A DNA stretch of 64,000 bases from Gigaspora margarita (taxonomy: Eukaryota > Glomeromycota > Glomeromycetes > Diversisporales > Gigasporaceae), in assembly GCA_009809945.1 (NCBI GenBank), contig WTPW01000953.1, positions 89,555 through 153,554 on the forward strand, written 5' to 3'. A program made the translations under genes and the position numbers. Below the pieces are notes generated by a model. That model did not search any database, was not told where the DNA came from, and was given only the letters and a program-made list of their open reading frames with translations. This document shows positions 12,061 through 23,297 of the stretch, piece after piece (within the stretch, counting starts at the first letter, position 1; each line of letters begins with the position of its first letter).

Positions 12061-13017
12061 AAGCTGTGGTAACTCTCCCATAAAAAATTTTACCCGTGAT
12101 TTTAATCCAATGAAACTCCTTAGGGTTAGGGTGAGATTAGGGTAGAGTCACGTTAGGGGTAAACTCATTTATTAATGTTTTTGTGGAAATCTATGGGCGT
12201 TGTCGGAGACTCTCACAACGGGATGTGACTCATTGTACGTGATCACAAAAGCACTTTTTGAGCATCGTGTTATAGACTTATAAAGAGAATTCAAATCTCT
12301 TGAATTATACACCTTATGTCTCCTGTACCTTTCGAACTTGGACACTATTGCATCAACTTTACCTTTAATTAAATTTTGACATCCTTTTACGTCCTTTTGT
12401 AGATCTATGACCCGACACTCCCTTGTGTTTGTACACTTATGATCCTAGATACTTTCTTGTATTTTATACGTACTGTACGCATGTAGGTATGTACGTAGTA
12501 CGTAATGCGGTTACTCAATACTGCATATAATTAGCAACTAATTTGGGAAAGATCTTATTGTTATGGTTTATTTCATTTATTTCACTATTTTATCTTTTAT
12601 GGTAATCAGGAAAATGATCATGGAAAATGTAATTAATAAAACGTACTATTCTGTGCAGTTAAAATTAGTGGAAACTTTTTTCCATTTGTAACATATAGCT
12701 TAGGTTATGATCTCGATAATAATGGTTAAAAGAATTCTTTATGAAAGTATTAGTTGCCTTACTTTGAAATAGCATAATAAAAAAAAAACAAAGCGAATTT
12801 CAAGGTTTTAATAATGGATACTTCGAGATAGTTTGATACATCCTTTTCTTTATCTCTAGTTTCAAATTTTTCCATCCTTTTTTTTTTCTTTTTATTTAAA
12901 CCCAACAGATAATTCTTATTTTCAGGTAATTATTAATTTTTTTCGATTTCATATCTCATGTATCTAGAGCATAATAATAATATTTATTCATCTCTCGACA
13001 TCGCGACGTGATCTTTG
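12061..13017. other. No gene recognised
   Basis: Mixed AT-rich sequence between the small inverted-repeat element and the kinase relic. The palindrome-like GTACGTAGTACGTA sits near 12490. No supported frame. Confidence 0.4.
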
Positions 13018-13947
13018 ACTATTATCGTTTTGAAAGTTTTGAAACTTTAAGTGCAAGTAGATCTGGTCGAACTTATAAAGCTTCTTTAAAGGACTATGAC
13101 AATCCTTTTGTTTTAAAAACCATAATTTTGTCTAATTTTATGGCTTGACAAAACCAAGTATTTATCATTAAAAATAAATTTATTATCATTCAATAATATT
13201 ACATCCTAATTATTTTTTTATCCAAAGATCTAGACACGTATATGTCAGTATATGAACACGCGAATAATGGTACACTACGATGTTGCTTAGAACAAAATTA
13301 TTCAACTCTTAATTGTAATATTATATTGCTCCTAGCAAAACAGCTTATTAACGCTATAATGCTTCTGCATAATAATAACATAGTTCATGGAACTTTGGTA
13401 TTTAATTCACATTTTATTCTGATTTATTATTCGATTATAAAATATATATATTTTAATGGATTAAATTATTCTTAATTTTTATAAAAAGCACTCAGAAAGT
13501 ATTTTCGTTCACGATTCCTCAATAAAATAGGAGATTTTTCTACATCTCTGACTTCGAGAACAAATCCATTTTCTTTATTAATCAGTCACGTTCAATATCA
13601 TATTGATACTATATATCTAAGTGATCCAAAATCTTACACCTTGAATGAAAAGTCTGACATTTTATAGTCATGGAATATTGTTATGGGAAATTTCAAGTGG
13701 TTCTATTCCATTTGAATCTGAAATGCCAATAAAGTTTAATTTGTTTAATGATATTATTCACGGAAAACGTGAAAGTTTATTAATAAAACTCCCAAAAATA
13801 TTCTGATATTTATAAAGGTAAAATAATTAAAAATTCTGTCATACTTAGTTTATAAGTATTTTTAATAGTTAATTTTATATTGTTAACAGAATGTTGGAAG
13901 CATGATGCAAAAGGACGTCCCACTATTCAATCTGTTAATAAATGTTA
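13018..13947 (+). pseudogene. Degraded TKL-like protein kinase gene
   Basis: Kinase pieces occur in order on the plus strand. 13018-13140: DYYRFESFETLSASRSGR, then TYKASLKDYDNPFVLKTI. 13242-13410: YEHANNGTLRCCLEQNY, then LLLAKQLINAIMLLHNNN and IVHGTL. 13494-13816: HDSSIKIGDFSTSL and, in a shifted frame, WEISSGSIPFESEMP. 13891-13945: CWKHDAKGRPTIQSVNK, the typical end of the C-lobe. The glycine loop is lost (SASRSGRT), HRD is HGT, DFG is DFS, and the third block has a stop and frame change around 13660-13690. It is a relic of the kinase family that is intact at 56.2 kb. No function is expected. Confidence 0.65.
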
Positions 13948-14200
13948 GATCAGATTATCATCAAAGAAGAACCTGATGTGCATAAAGAGAAACTCGTAAA
14001 ATATCTTATTATACGGGTAAAGAAAAACATATAGTAAAGCATACTCTCAGTTGTTACAGACATTCCCAGCAACTTGCATTATGACAATCTTTATAATACA
14101 TATTTGCATCTTCATCATTGAAATTTTAAGAAACAATATAAATTCAAAAATTTTTGTTTTTTACTGTAAATTTTTCATAAATTAGACATTCCTACTGTGT
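13948..14200. other. Flank of kinase relic
   Basis: AT-rich; no separate feature seen. Confidence 0.4.
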
Positions 14201-14356
14201 AAATTATAAAGATATAAATGTATATACCTTAAATCTTTTATAATAATTCAAATGAATATAAATGCATTACTTTAAATCTTTTATTATAATAATTCAAATG
14301 AATATAAATGCATACACTTTAAATCTTTTATTATAATAATTCAAATGAATATAAAT
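14201..14356. repeat. Tandem repeat, about 64 bp x 2.5-3
   Basis: Three successive copies of a unit containing TTAAATCTTTTATTATAAT and CAAATGAATATAAATGCAT. They differ by a few bases and a short deletion in the first unit. Confidence 0.8.
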
Positions 14357-14447
14357 TATGTATCAGATATTATTTTAGCTTTTATGCAAATATCAATAAT
14401 TAGCAATGATTATATCATGATTTTGAATATGATCGCAACTAGTGATG

Positions 14448-14600
14448 CAGGCGAATCGTCCCAATGATTGCAGTAACTTGTCGTAATTATTTCTGCAATA
14501 TGTGATAATTATGATGAGTTACGGCATTTTTGCCGTAATTTTATTATGTTACGACAAATTTACGGCAAAAGTTACGGCAATTCGCCTGTACCTCTAGTCG
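14448..14600. repeat. Small foldback element
   Basis: The left end GCAGGCGAATCGTCC pairs with the right end GGCAATTCGCCTGTAC. Inner TACGGCA / TGCCGTA motifs repeat. It resembles a short MITE. The target duplication is unclear. Confidence 0.5.
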
Positions 14601-15421
14601 CAACCAAGAGGATAAATCATGAAATAGGCTTTGAGACTAGAGATTAACCATGTTAACTGCTAATTCAACATGCACTAAGGCAATTTTGGCCATAACCAAC
14701 ATAACATAATTTGACCTGGAGCTATGGTGCAATTTTTATGCGGTTAAATGTATCCATCTTATTTGAAACTATATGCCTAGTAAAAATTTTTGCTAATTAT
14801 GTGATTTGATGGCATTTAAAAATCTCATTCAAATTTTTCTAAATGCTATGCAAGATTAATTGGCTAGTAGGTTATTATTAGAGTGTATAATTATGCTAAA
14901 AATTCGCAAGTTAAATTTTTATAAATTGTATAGTTTTGGGTTACGATTCATTTTTAGATTGTTTGGGATTTGCATTTTTTTTTTTTGTCATCAGATTAAT
15001 GAATGAAATTTTTTAGACTATTCTTATAATGTTAGAAGATACATCTATCATGAATAATGACCGTACCATTGGCTTAATAACAAAGACTTCCTTTGTAATT
15101 AAAAATTTATACATATTGATGACTCTGTGAAGCTAATGGTAGCTGGTTTGATTGAAGATGAGATTGCTATAATGCTATACAAAGATTGCTATTTTAGTGT
15201 TACATGAAAAATAAGAACATTCAAGAAGTTTGAAGTTAGATACTAAAATATCATAAGTGTGTTACGGTAATAATGCACTTAAATACAGAAATAGCACTTA
15301 GCATTAACCGGAGTTATTCGGAGTAATAGCATGAATACATTACTATTTTTGTCATTCATTTATTCTACATGCAGTATAAAACATTTGAGTTATTATCGTT
15401 TACATTTTATGACCTTTATTT
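14601..15421. other. No gene recognised
   Basis: AT-rich 5' flank of the EH-PARP locus. No supported frame. Confidence 0.5.
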
Positions 15422-18349
15422 ATGGCACAACATTTAACAGTTGGTATGTATATATGTGTATACTATGAGATAAGAAATACAAATGATAGTAAAATTAATA
15501 TCGTATTTGAATTTTTCTAAGATTCAAAGATTATCCTTACTCCCAAAGAAAGATACGTTTATCTTCAACTTTTTCAAATTGCTGATGTTGATAAAAAGGG
15601 TGTTATTGAAGGACGAAATGCCATCAATTTTTTTAATAAATCTGGACTGTCACAAACAACCTAGGAATATGTAATTATTTCAAACTATTTTTCTTATTAA
15701 TGTTTTTTTCGTTCTAATGTAATATAATTTTAGATATGGAATCTTGCTGATAATAAAAATAAAGGGTATCTAACGCTGGAGAATTTCATTATTGCTGTCA
15801 GATTAGTCGCCAAAGCTCAAAATGGGCAAAATCTCAGTTTAGATGATATAAATACAGGTAGGTGATTACGATTTGATAATTTAATGGAACTTTATAATAT
15901 TTACGATTACTATTAATATCAATTAGGAGTGTGTCTACCGCATTTTGATGGATATTCTGTTGACAATAATATTGAATTGCCAAACTTTGTAATTACAAAC
16001 GAAGATCGAGAAAGATACGTTTATCTTCAACTTTTTCAACTTGCTGGTGTTGATAAAAAAGGTGTTATTGATGGACAAAATGGCATCAATTTTTTTAATA
16101 AATCTGGATTGTCACGAACAACCTTGAAAGATGTAATTATTTCACACTTTTTCTTATTAGTTATTTTTTTCTTTTTCATTCTAAAGTAATATAATTCTAG
16201 ATATGGAGTCTTGCTGATAATAAAAATAAAGGGTATCTAACGCTGAAGGATTTCATTATTGCTGTCAGATTAATCGCTAAAGCTCAAAATGGGCAAAATC
16301 TCAGTTTAGATGATATAAATACAGGTAGGTGATTACTATTTGATAATTTAATGAAAGTTTATAATATTTGATGTAACTATTAATATCAATTAGGAGTGTG
16401 TCTTCCGCAATTTGATGGTTGTTCTATTGATAATATTGAATTTTCAAACTTTGTAATTTCAAACGAAGACCGAGAAAGATACAAGCAAATGTTTGTTACC
16501 CTTAATCCAAATAATGGCGTTTTAGATGGTAAATATATCATGTCACATATTATTCAAATGCCAGACAAACATTATTTAAATTTAATAACTAATTATTAGG
16601 AGAAAAAACCAAACACTGGTTTTTGAGATCCAAATTACCAGTAGATAAATTAAAGCGTATTTGGTATTTATAATTTTTTTTTTATTAAAAGTAAAAACTC
16701 TGTTAAAATATCTGAATATACAATTATAAACTTGAAAATTGGAATAGGGATTTAGCTGATACTAAACAAAGAGGTAAACTGGATCTGGCCGAATTTATAA
16801 TTGCAATGTATTTTGTTCAATGTACAATGAGTGGGCAAACACTTCCAGAGGTCCTTCCAAATGAATTATATGAAAAAGAAATGAGAATGATGAAAAGTGG
16901 AATAATTGCTGGTGTTACTGATTTACCAAATAATAATTGCATTCAAACAACGATCACAAGTCAATTAGATTGTTCTTCATTCTTTCAAAGTATGAGTTTT
17001 ACGATGACTTATTGTCATATTGATGCGATAAGTAATGTAAATTGATAAATGACTTGATTGCAATATCAATATATCATAATATAGATACTACTGACACTAT
17101 TCCAAATAGTAAAATCTAGATAATAATATACTACTACCAAAATGCCTCACGTGTAAGGTATCTGTTTATTAAAATAGTATGCTATATAAAAAAAAAATTT
17201 TTTTTTTTGATACAATAACTTGTTTCATTAATTATAAAATAATTTTCCAAGGTTAAATATGTTTATCCTCGTTCTCATTGGTGCTCAACATCGTGCAAAG
17301 AAAAAACTCCTAATTGGCAAAATCTAATCATAGAAAAGATCATTCATTTGTGTCTATATTGCACCAGGAAAAATTTAATACTCGGACAAGACTTCTGCAG
17401 CGATATATTTGATCGAACTGTGCGTGACAATGGTAAGAATTTATATGTTCACAAATTATTACTTTTTAATCAACTAAAAATTTATATATATTTATTTTTA
17501 TTTTCTTTTTTTTAGCTCCAATAATACTAAAACTTCCTATAAATAATCAAAAATATAAAGATGTTTCAAATCAGTTTATACAAGCTTGGAAACATCCTAA
17601 CAAAAATTTGCCAGAGATTGATTCAATATGGAAAATATATTGTACAGAAATTTTAAATTCACGGTATGGACGGTATCGAGAAAAGGTTGAAGCAAAGCAA
17701 TTATTGGCAGGTAAACCGTTCCCAAAAGGTAACGATCAACGATTAATGAGTGCTGGAAATGAACAACGAAGATTTCACGGAACAAAAACGTAAGTAATTA
17801 ATGTATAAAACAAATTTTTAAAACAATATTTAACATTCAATCTTTAATTTTTTAGTACATGCTCTATAGGTATTGGAGATAATAAGTATCCTTGCTCGGA
17901 TAAATCATGTTCTGTTTGTTGCATTATAAAAAAAGGTTATAAGCTTAAGCACGCGAATTCAAAATATCAACGATTTGGGCAAGTCATTTAAAAAAACTTT
18001 ATTTCAATATTTATCAGTTCCTAATAAATTAATTTAATATCATATATATTTTTTAATCAGAAAAGGAATTTATTTTTCAGCAACTTCGTCAAAATCTGAT
18101 GATTATAATTCAGGATCACTAAATATTTTAAACAATGTAAGTTACAAGGTAATGTTCTTGAATAAAGTAGTTGTAGGAAAAGGATGTTTGCTTACCAAAA
18201 ACAATGGGAAACTTTCAAGCCTGCCAACTGGTTATGATAGTATACTAGGAGAACCTAGCACAAATGGTAGTTTAAATTATGATGAAATTGTAGTTTTTAA
18301 AGATGAAGCTTCTATTCCACAATATTTAATTGTTTATAAAGTTAAATAA
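15422..18349 (+). CDS. EH-domain x3 / PARP-like ADP-ribosyltransferase fusion (13-exon model)
   Basis: Exons: 15422-15443, 15522-15670, 15734-15857, 15927-16132, 16201-16324, 16394-16528, 16600-16663, 16748-17031, 17120-17157, 17252-17432, 17516-17789, 17856-17978, 18061-18349. They total 2013 nt (670 aa) and every junction keeps phase. Start is MAQHLTVDSKIILTPKER. Residues ~20-270 form three Eps15-homology domains (YVYLQLFQIADVDKKGVI, IWNLADNKNKGYLTL), as in Ede1/Pan1-type endocytic scaffolds that bind NPF peptides. Next comes a Cys-rich head (CLTCK..HWCSTSC..CLYC), then the catalytic domain of fungal PARP-like enzymes: FHGTK, RFGKGIYFSATSSKSDDY, MLNKVVVGKG-like MFLNKVVVGKG, LNYDEIVV (H-Y-E triad plausible). 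Oddities: a TAG at 15662-15664 where the paralogous module has TTG; a GC donor at 17979; a tandem duplication of one EH module. Alternatively there are two genes, with the EH frame ending at 17045 and a separate PARP gene whose 5' end is unresolved. Confidence 0.65.
15548..16393 (+). repeat. Tandem duplication of an EH module including its introns
   Basis: The segment from about 15548 recurs from about 16007, a shift of roughly 460-467 bp. Exon 3 and exon 5 are nearly identical, and so are the introns that follow them (both GTAGGTGATTAC..AATATCAATTAG). Similarity within introns shows a recent duplication. Confidence 0.85.
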
Positions 18350-19110
18350 TTTGACTTTTTTAAATTTATATGAGAAACAAAGTTCCTCTATTTATTTAAT
18401 AAAGTCGAAACTTTATATTTCTTAGATGATAAAATTATAAGATGTAATGAAATTCCTATGGAAATTTTTTATTTTTACTTTTCTTTTTTTAGTAGAGTAT
18501 ATTCGATTTTAAGCGTACTAGTTACACTATAGATAGATATGTACATTTCGTATATATGGCATGTGCCATTTGTCTCATTTGTCGCATTGTGACATTTGTG
18601 CATTTGTGAGCTAAAGGAATATGTGCATGTGTGCATAAGCAACATTTGTACCTTGTATTAAATTTGCTCAAAATGTACCCACTAAAGATATAAATGCGAT
18701 AGCTTTTGCCTTCTATAAAGAACAATGATAAAGGAAATTGATATAGATCAACCATCTAAATTGATATTTTATTAGTGTTAACTTGTTGATTATTTTTAGG
18801 GTGGCTTCTATTCAGCACACATCGTCCAGGCACCATTTTTCACTGCCACATCATTTATTTTTTAAGTAGTGCACCGAACACGTCAAATCTGATTCAGCGT
18901 TTAAAACGAGTAAGGTTGAGCTTAAATTTTGAGAAATATCTGAAATATCCCAGATATATTGGTATAGAGATAATAAATATGTGCATATAAAAATAAAATT
19001 TATATGCACAAATGTGCAATTAGTAGTTGGTTTGTGAAATCAAAACCTATGACACAACTGCATTTGTGCATGTAGGTTTCGATCTGAATTTTAAACACTG
19101 GTCTGAACAG
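18350..19110. repeat. Dispersed repeat with TTTAAAAC / AAACACTGG ends (partial)
   Basis: Sequence from about 18915 to 19105 (GAGCTTAAATTTT.. to ..GAATTTTAAACACTGGTC) is closely matched at 47050-47288. Short words rich in TTTGTGCATTTGTG recur in the 18540-18660 part. The left boundary of this copy is uncertain. No gene is seen. Confidence 0.5.
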
Positions 19111-19427
19111 GTTGGATTATTGGATATAAGCAATTTTCTTGAGATTGGGCATTTTAATTTAATTGAATTTATACATTTTAAGGTATTTTAATGCCTAACA
19201 TAGTAAGTTTTTTTGAAAAAAATGCAAGTCTGTTTATAATATGGCAGAAGACTCTTCATAAATGAAGCTTTAATTATCTTGGTATCTCTAGGTTTTACTC
19301 TACTTTGATATACTTCACTTAGAGACAGTTTTTTAAGCCATAAGATAGTATTGTATAATAAATATGAGTGTTGAAGTTCCTAAATAACTTATAAATTAGT
19401 GTTCCAACCCATCTCAAAAATTCTAAC

Positions 19428-19567
19428 TCCGGTTACCTGGGTGGTAATTAGGTGGCAGAAAATTTTGCTACAGTTACCCAAGTGGTTATCAGGTGGTAGA
19501 AAAATTTTACTACAGGTTACTTGGCTCACCCAGGTGATATAAAACAATTTGCTACAGGTTACCTGCA
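19428..19567. repeat. Tandem repeat of about 50 bp x 3
   Basis: Units begin GGTTACCTGGGTGGTAATTA and carry AAATTTTGCTACAG. Three diverged copies end at about 19567. Confidence 0.7.
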
Positions 19568-19571
19568 AGCA

Positions 19572-20555
19572 AGGACCCGGAAAAATCCCATTTAATTCAC
19601 TCTGATTTGGTTAAAAAATCCATTTTATTCCAAAATAAATTTTTTTATCTATGGTTATTATTATTACTATTGTAATATATGGGCCCTCAAAAATAGAAAC
19701 CAGTGAATTTGCCTAATCACAGGTTTTGAAAAAATTGGCAAAAATTATTTTGTTACACAAAATCAAACAATCTAAAAAAAGTATATTCATGATTAACAAA
19801 CCTGTTTAAACAGGATTATTTGATCTGTAGACCTGTAGACTGCTTCTAAAATCTTGATAAATCTATTTTTAGATTATAGCATCAAAAGCTTTTAACCATT
19901 GTATCACCAAAAATTTATTAAGTGATCAGACTTTCATTATTAAGTAAAAAAGATTGGGCATTAAATTTTACATCTGATCAACCAAACAGGCAAATTTTCA
20001 AAAAATTGTCAAATTCCTTGGTTTCTACTTTTAAGGGCCCATATAATAGTAAGTGCCAAAGTGATTCCTCACTTAAATTTTGTCTCATTTTTGGAAGCCA
20101 AATATATTCCATGGCTATTTCATTTAAAAGTGGTAATTGATGTGAAATTTTGGACTAAATTCATCTAGATTATTAAACTCAATTTTTGCTACTTTGTAGA
20201 TGGGTCAAAAAATTCTAAAATATATTGATACAAAGTAATACAATGACTAACAATAGATAAGTTCATAAAACAAGAATCAATTACTCAAGTTTTTTTTAAG
20301 TAATAAACATGCTAAATAATTTAGAATATAATCAACATGAATAATTAAAATGGATTAGTAATACATTTTATTTATAGCTAATAGCAATGATAATATTATA
20401 GAATCAATAAAAAGCAATATCTCATAACTTTTATTCAATCAATCTTGATATAAATCATATGATTATGCTTAACTCTTAAAAATTCCATTTTATATCTTTT
20501 GTGCCAAAAATTCTAATATATATATATATGGACTTTTCTGGGTCCCTGCATGAAG
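19572..20555. mobile_element. Inverted-repeat element with an inner foldback
   Basis: The outer ends are GGACCCGGAAAAATCCCAT near 19577 and ATGGACTTTTCTGGGTCC near 20529. Inside, 19679-20045 forms a second inverted pair, GGGCCCTCAAAAATAGAAAC and TTTCTACTTTTAAGGGCCC, with arms of about 60 bp. It may be one element or a nested pair. No transposase was found. Confidence 0.5.
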
Positions 20556-20801
20556 GTAGATCATAGATCATATGAACAATAATCTATATTCACTCTACTC
20601 TTAATATAATATTATGAACTGCAGTTTATCAATTGAAGTCTAAGAATACTTGTACTCAAATTCCAAACTAGTTCAATATTTTCTACTAATAACTTAAAAT
20701 TAGAATATTGCAATACTTCTTTTTTATAATAAGACCCTTTTTGCAATATTCTTTATTTTAATATAGTTATATCTCCATAAATGCAACCTCTATAAATACA
20801 A

Positions 20802-21434
20802 GGGTGCTAGTCAAAATCCTGACAATAAAAATCCTGACAATCCTGACAACAAAAAAATCATTAAATTTATTTAAGGGTAGGGTGAACATAGATCATTTTT
20901 AATAGTGATCACGTTGTGATCATATGAAATCAGATGATTGACCAATCATGATTGTAAACAACATAGATTCAACCAATCAGAAATAATCATTTTTGTGTAA
21001 CTACAAAAAATTTGAGCCAATTTAGAAAACATTTACGACATATAGAAGTATAATTTTTTTCAAATACTATATTTATTAAAATTTTACTATTATAAAAAGA
21101 GTATTTTGTACTATATATTATAAAATTTTTGGCTAAATTAATAACAACCGTAAAAGTTTTATTTGTAGCACATTTTTTTTCTATATAAATCTCATTGTAC
21201 CACTAAAATTATATGATAAATGATCTATGTTCATCCTACCCTTAAGTTAGGTTAGGGTTAGGTGAGTGCCTGGGTTAGTGTTAAGGTAAGCACCTTGATT
21301 AGAGTTTGTGTTTAGTTGATTTTATAGTAACGTTGCTCAAGAAAAGCTTTTTTAGTTGTTAGAATTTTTGAATATCAGATTTTTTTTGTCAGAATTATGA
21401 CCGGTTAGGATTTTGTTTGTCAGGATTATGACCC
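20802..21434. mobile_element. Inverted-repeat element carrying a nested TTAA element
   Basis: The left end reads TAGTCAAAATCCTGACAA with CCTGACAA repeated three times. The right end is its imperfect inverse, ATTTTGTTTGTCAGGATTAT. Between them lies the 20875-21241 element, so this one is the older host. Confidence 0.5.
20875..21241. mobile_element. TTAA-flanked MITE
   Basis: The ends are GGGTAGGGTGAACATAGATC and GATCTATGTTCATCCTACCC, flanked by TTAA at 20871-20874 and 21242-21245. TTAA targets are typical of piggyBac-type elements; the assignment is inference. A second copy in opposite orientation is at 26067-26434, and a longer relative is at 29085-29841. Confidence 0.75.
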
Positions 21435-21559
21435 AAACCAAAATGCAATATCTCTCTAAATGTATATTTTTGTTTTGTCTATAAGAAATTATTAATATTA
21501 AATGCATATTTTTTATTCTATAATACATATTTTTTTAAAAAAATTTTTTGCATATGGCT

Positions 21560-22115
21560 AGTGTTCCTATGACCTAAACTGAACTTAGATCAAGTTCAAG
21601 TTCAGGCTCAATATTGAACCAGAACCTAAACTTGAACTTGCACATGTTTAGTTTAGTATTGAACTTTTAGAATTGGTTCATATTTAGTTTAGGTTTAGTT
21701 CAAAAGTTCATAAACATGCATTTTTTGCATATAATTGAATCATATTTTAGCTGTAACAAAAAATTTAATACTAAAATAGTTAAAGTCATCTTATGAAACT
21801 CATGTTTTTTTAACTTATTCTACAATTTTTATTAGTAGCTCAAAGTTTATTATCTTAATAAAGTTTTGTATAAATCATATTGTCAGCATTTTTTTATTAG
21901 AAAATGTATGTATTTCTTAGAAAATCACTTTTGTTTTAGATTCAATTTAGCATTTATATGAACTAGTACTCCTAGGTTTTGGCCTGGTTTGGTCTGGTTC
22001 AGTCTGGTTTAGGGTTCAGGCCAGACTCTAACTCTAAATTTTACTATTTCAAACTTTATTCTAAACTCAAACTCAATTATAAGTTTGGTCTGGGTCTGGT
22101 TCAAAAATTGCAAAC
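21560..22115. repeat. GTTCAAGTTCAG-rich degenerate repeats
   Basis: Two patches, about 21570-21720 and 21965-22105, consist of alternating GGTTTAG / CTGAAC words on both strands, giving weak self-complementarity. Related patches occur at 27165-27350 and 28735-28920. They look like the ends and body of a MITE family, but boundaries could not be fixed. Confidence 0.45.
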
Positions 22116-22189
22116 TAGTCTAATTCTAAATATATATATATGTATTTTTGGATACTGAATAAGTTTATTTAGAGTGAGAAGTATAAATA

Positions 22190-22435
22190 AATTAGTAAAG
22201 TTTGGAGAATAATGATTTTGTATAATTTTATTAATAAAATTATTAAAAATGTTATGGAGAAATGTATTTGTTAGGGGAGTGACAAAAATCAGATGATTTT
22301 TAGGGGGGAGGGGGTAAAAAAAGTTGAAATTACACATAAGAACCTGACTATATTTATATTAAAGAAGAGGGAGGGGGGTAGGCCTCTGATAAAAAATAAT
22401 CAGGTGATTAATGATATGGCCCTTACCATCCTGTG
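22190..22435. repeat. Dispersed repeat, copy also at about 41080-41235
   Basis: GGGGTAAAAAAAGTTGAAATT and GATAAAAAATAATCAGGTGA in this copy correspond to similar words at 41120-41215, with a fragment at 37340-37385. No coding content was recognised. Confidence 0.45.
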
Positions 22436-22639
22436 ACATAGTTATTTGTCACTGCTTTATTTATAACTCATAATTTTATTAAATAATACCTGTTGCACTT
22501 CTAACAAAAAATAATTTTTTTACAATTCTGTATTAATCTTGATTCTAACTCTAATTTAATCCTATTTTAATATTAATATAGCTTTATTGGCAGTGACAAA
22601 TAAATATGTCATAAAGGTAACAAATACATTTTTTTAAAT

Positions 22640-23135
22640 GTTATATATTTGCAATTTTACCAAATAATTCTAACTTTATGTACTAAAGAAACTTGTTTAG
22701 TGTCAAAAAATACATCAAATTGGTATATTATATACAGCATAACCCACAATAGTCACATACCAAAATTAGATATTTCATGAGCCCTATTGTGAGATTGTGA
22801 CTAAAGTGAGCAAGAATTTATATATTGTGTATATAGTTAAATAGAAGAATTGAGGTGACTATAGCAAGATTGTAACTAATGTAAATACCGGTATTACTAT
22901 TGTGGGTTATACTGTATTACTTTTTTTTAAATTCAAAGAATAATACTTAATTGAAAATTTTTATCAAAAATTAAAAATTAAGCATCTTTGTTTCAAATTT
23001 TAAGAATAATAAAAAAATAAACCATACCAAAATAATGTATTTTTTAGTGCTAGACAAGTTTACTTAAAACAAAAAGTTAGAATCCTTTAGTAAAATTTGA
23101 AGAAACATAGAAATTTGTATAATTCTTTTTTTTGG
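22640..23135. mobile_element. Foldback element interrupted by a MITE
   Basis: The left arm (CTAACTTTATGTACTAAAGAAACTTG..) and right arm (..CAAGTTTACTTAAAACAAAAAGTTAG) pair around a centre now occupied by the 22735-22914 element. The same arm sequence recurs at 24650-25720 in several copies, so the family forms a cluster here. Confidence 0.55.
22735..22914. mobile_element. MITE with TA target site
   Basis: 180 bp, TA on both sides (22733-22734, 22915-22916), ends CAGCATAACCCACAATAGT and ACTATTGTGGGTTATACTG. A relative with CCCTGCAATAGTCACAT ends lies at about 24724-24880. Confidence 0.75.
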
Positions 23136-23144
23136 TTTCAAAGT

Positions 23145-23297
23145 GCCTACTTGGGGGTCGTCTAAAGCCTTGTACCTTCATATATTGATTTACATATTGC
23201 ATAAATTGTATTCTTGATATCTATATAACCTGCTAACCTTAAATGTATCAAAAGTAAACCCTAATGAGGTACAAGGCTTTAGCCATCCCCTGCTTGG
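23145..23297. repeat. Small foldback element
   Basis: CTAAAGCCTTGTACCTTCAT at the left pairs with AGGTACAAGGCTTTAG at the right, with GGGG/CCCC outside. It is about 150 bp. Confidence 0.55.

Noticed and set aside
21242-21275. Telomere-like TTAGGG words
   Set aside because: Only a few degenerate GTTAGG units inside a transposon; no array.
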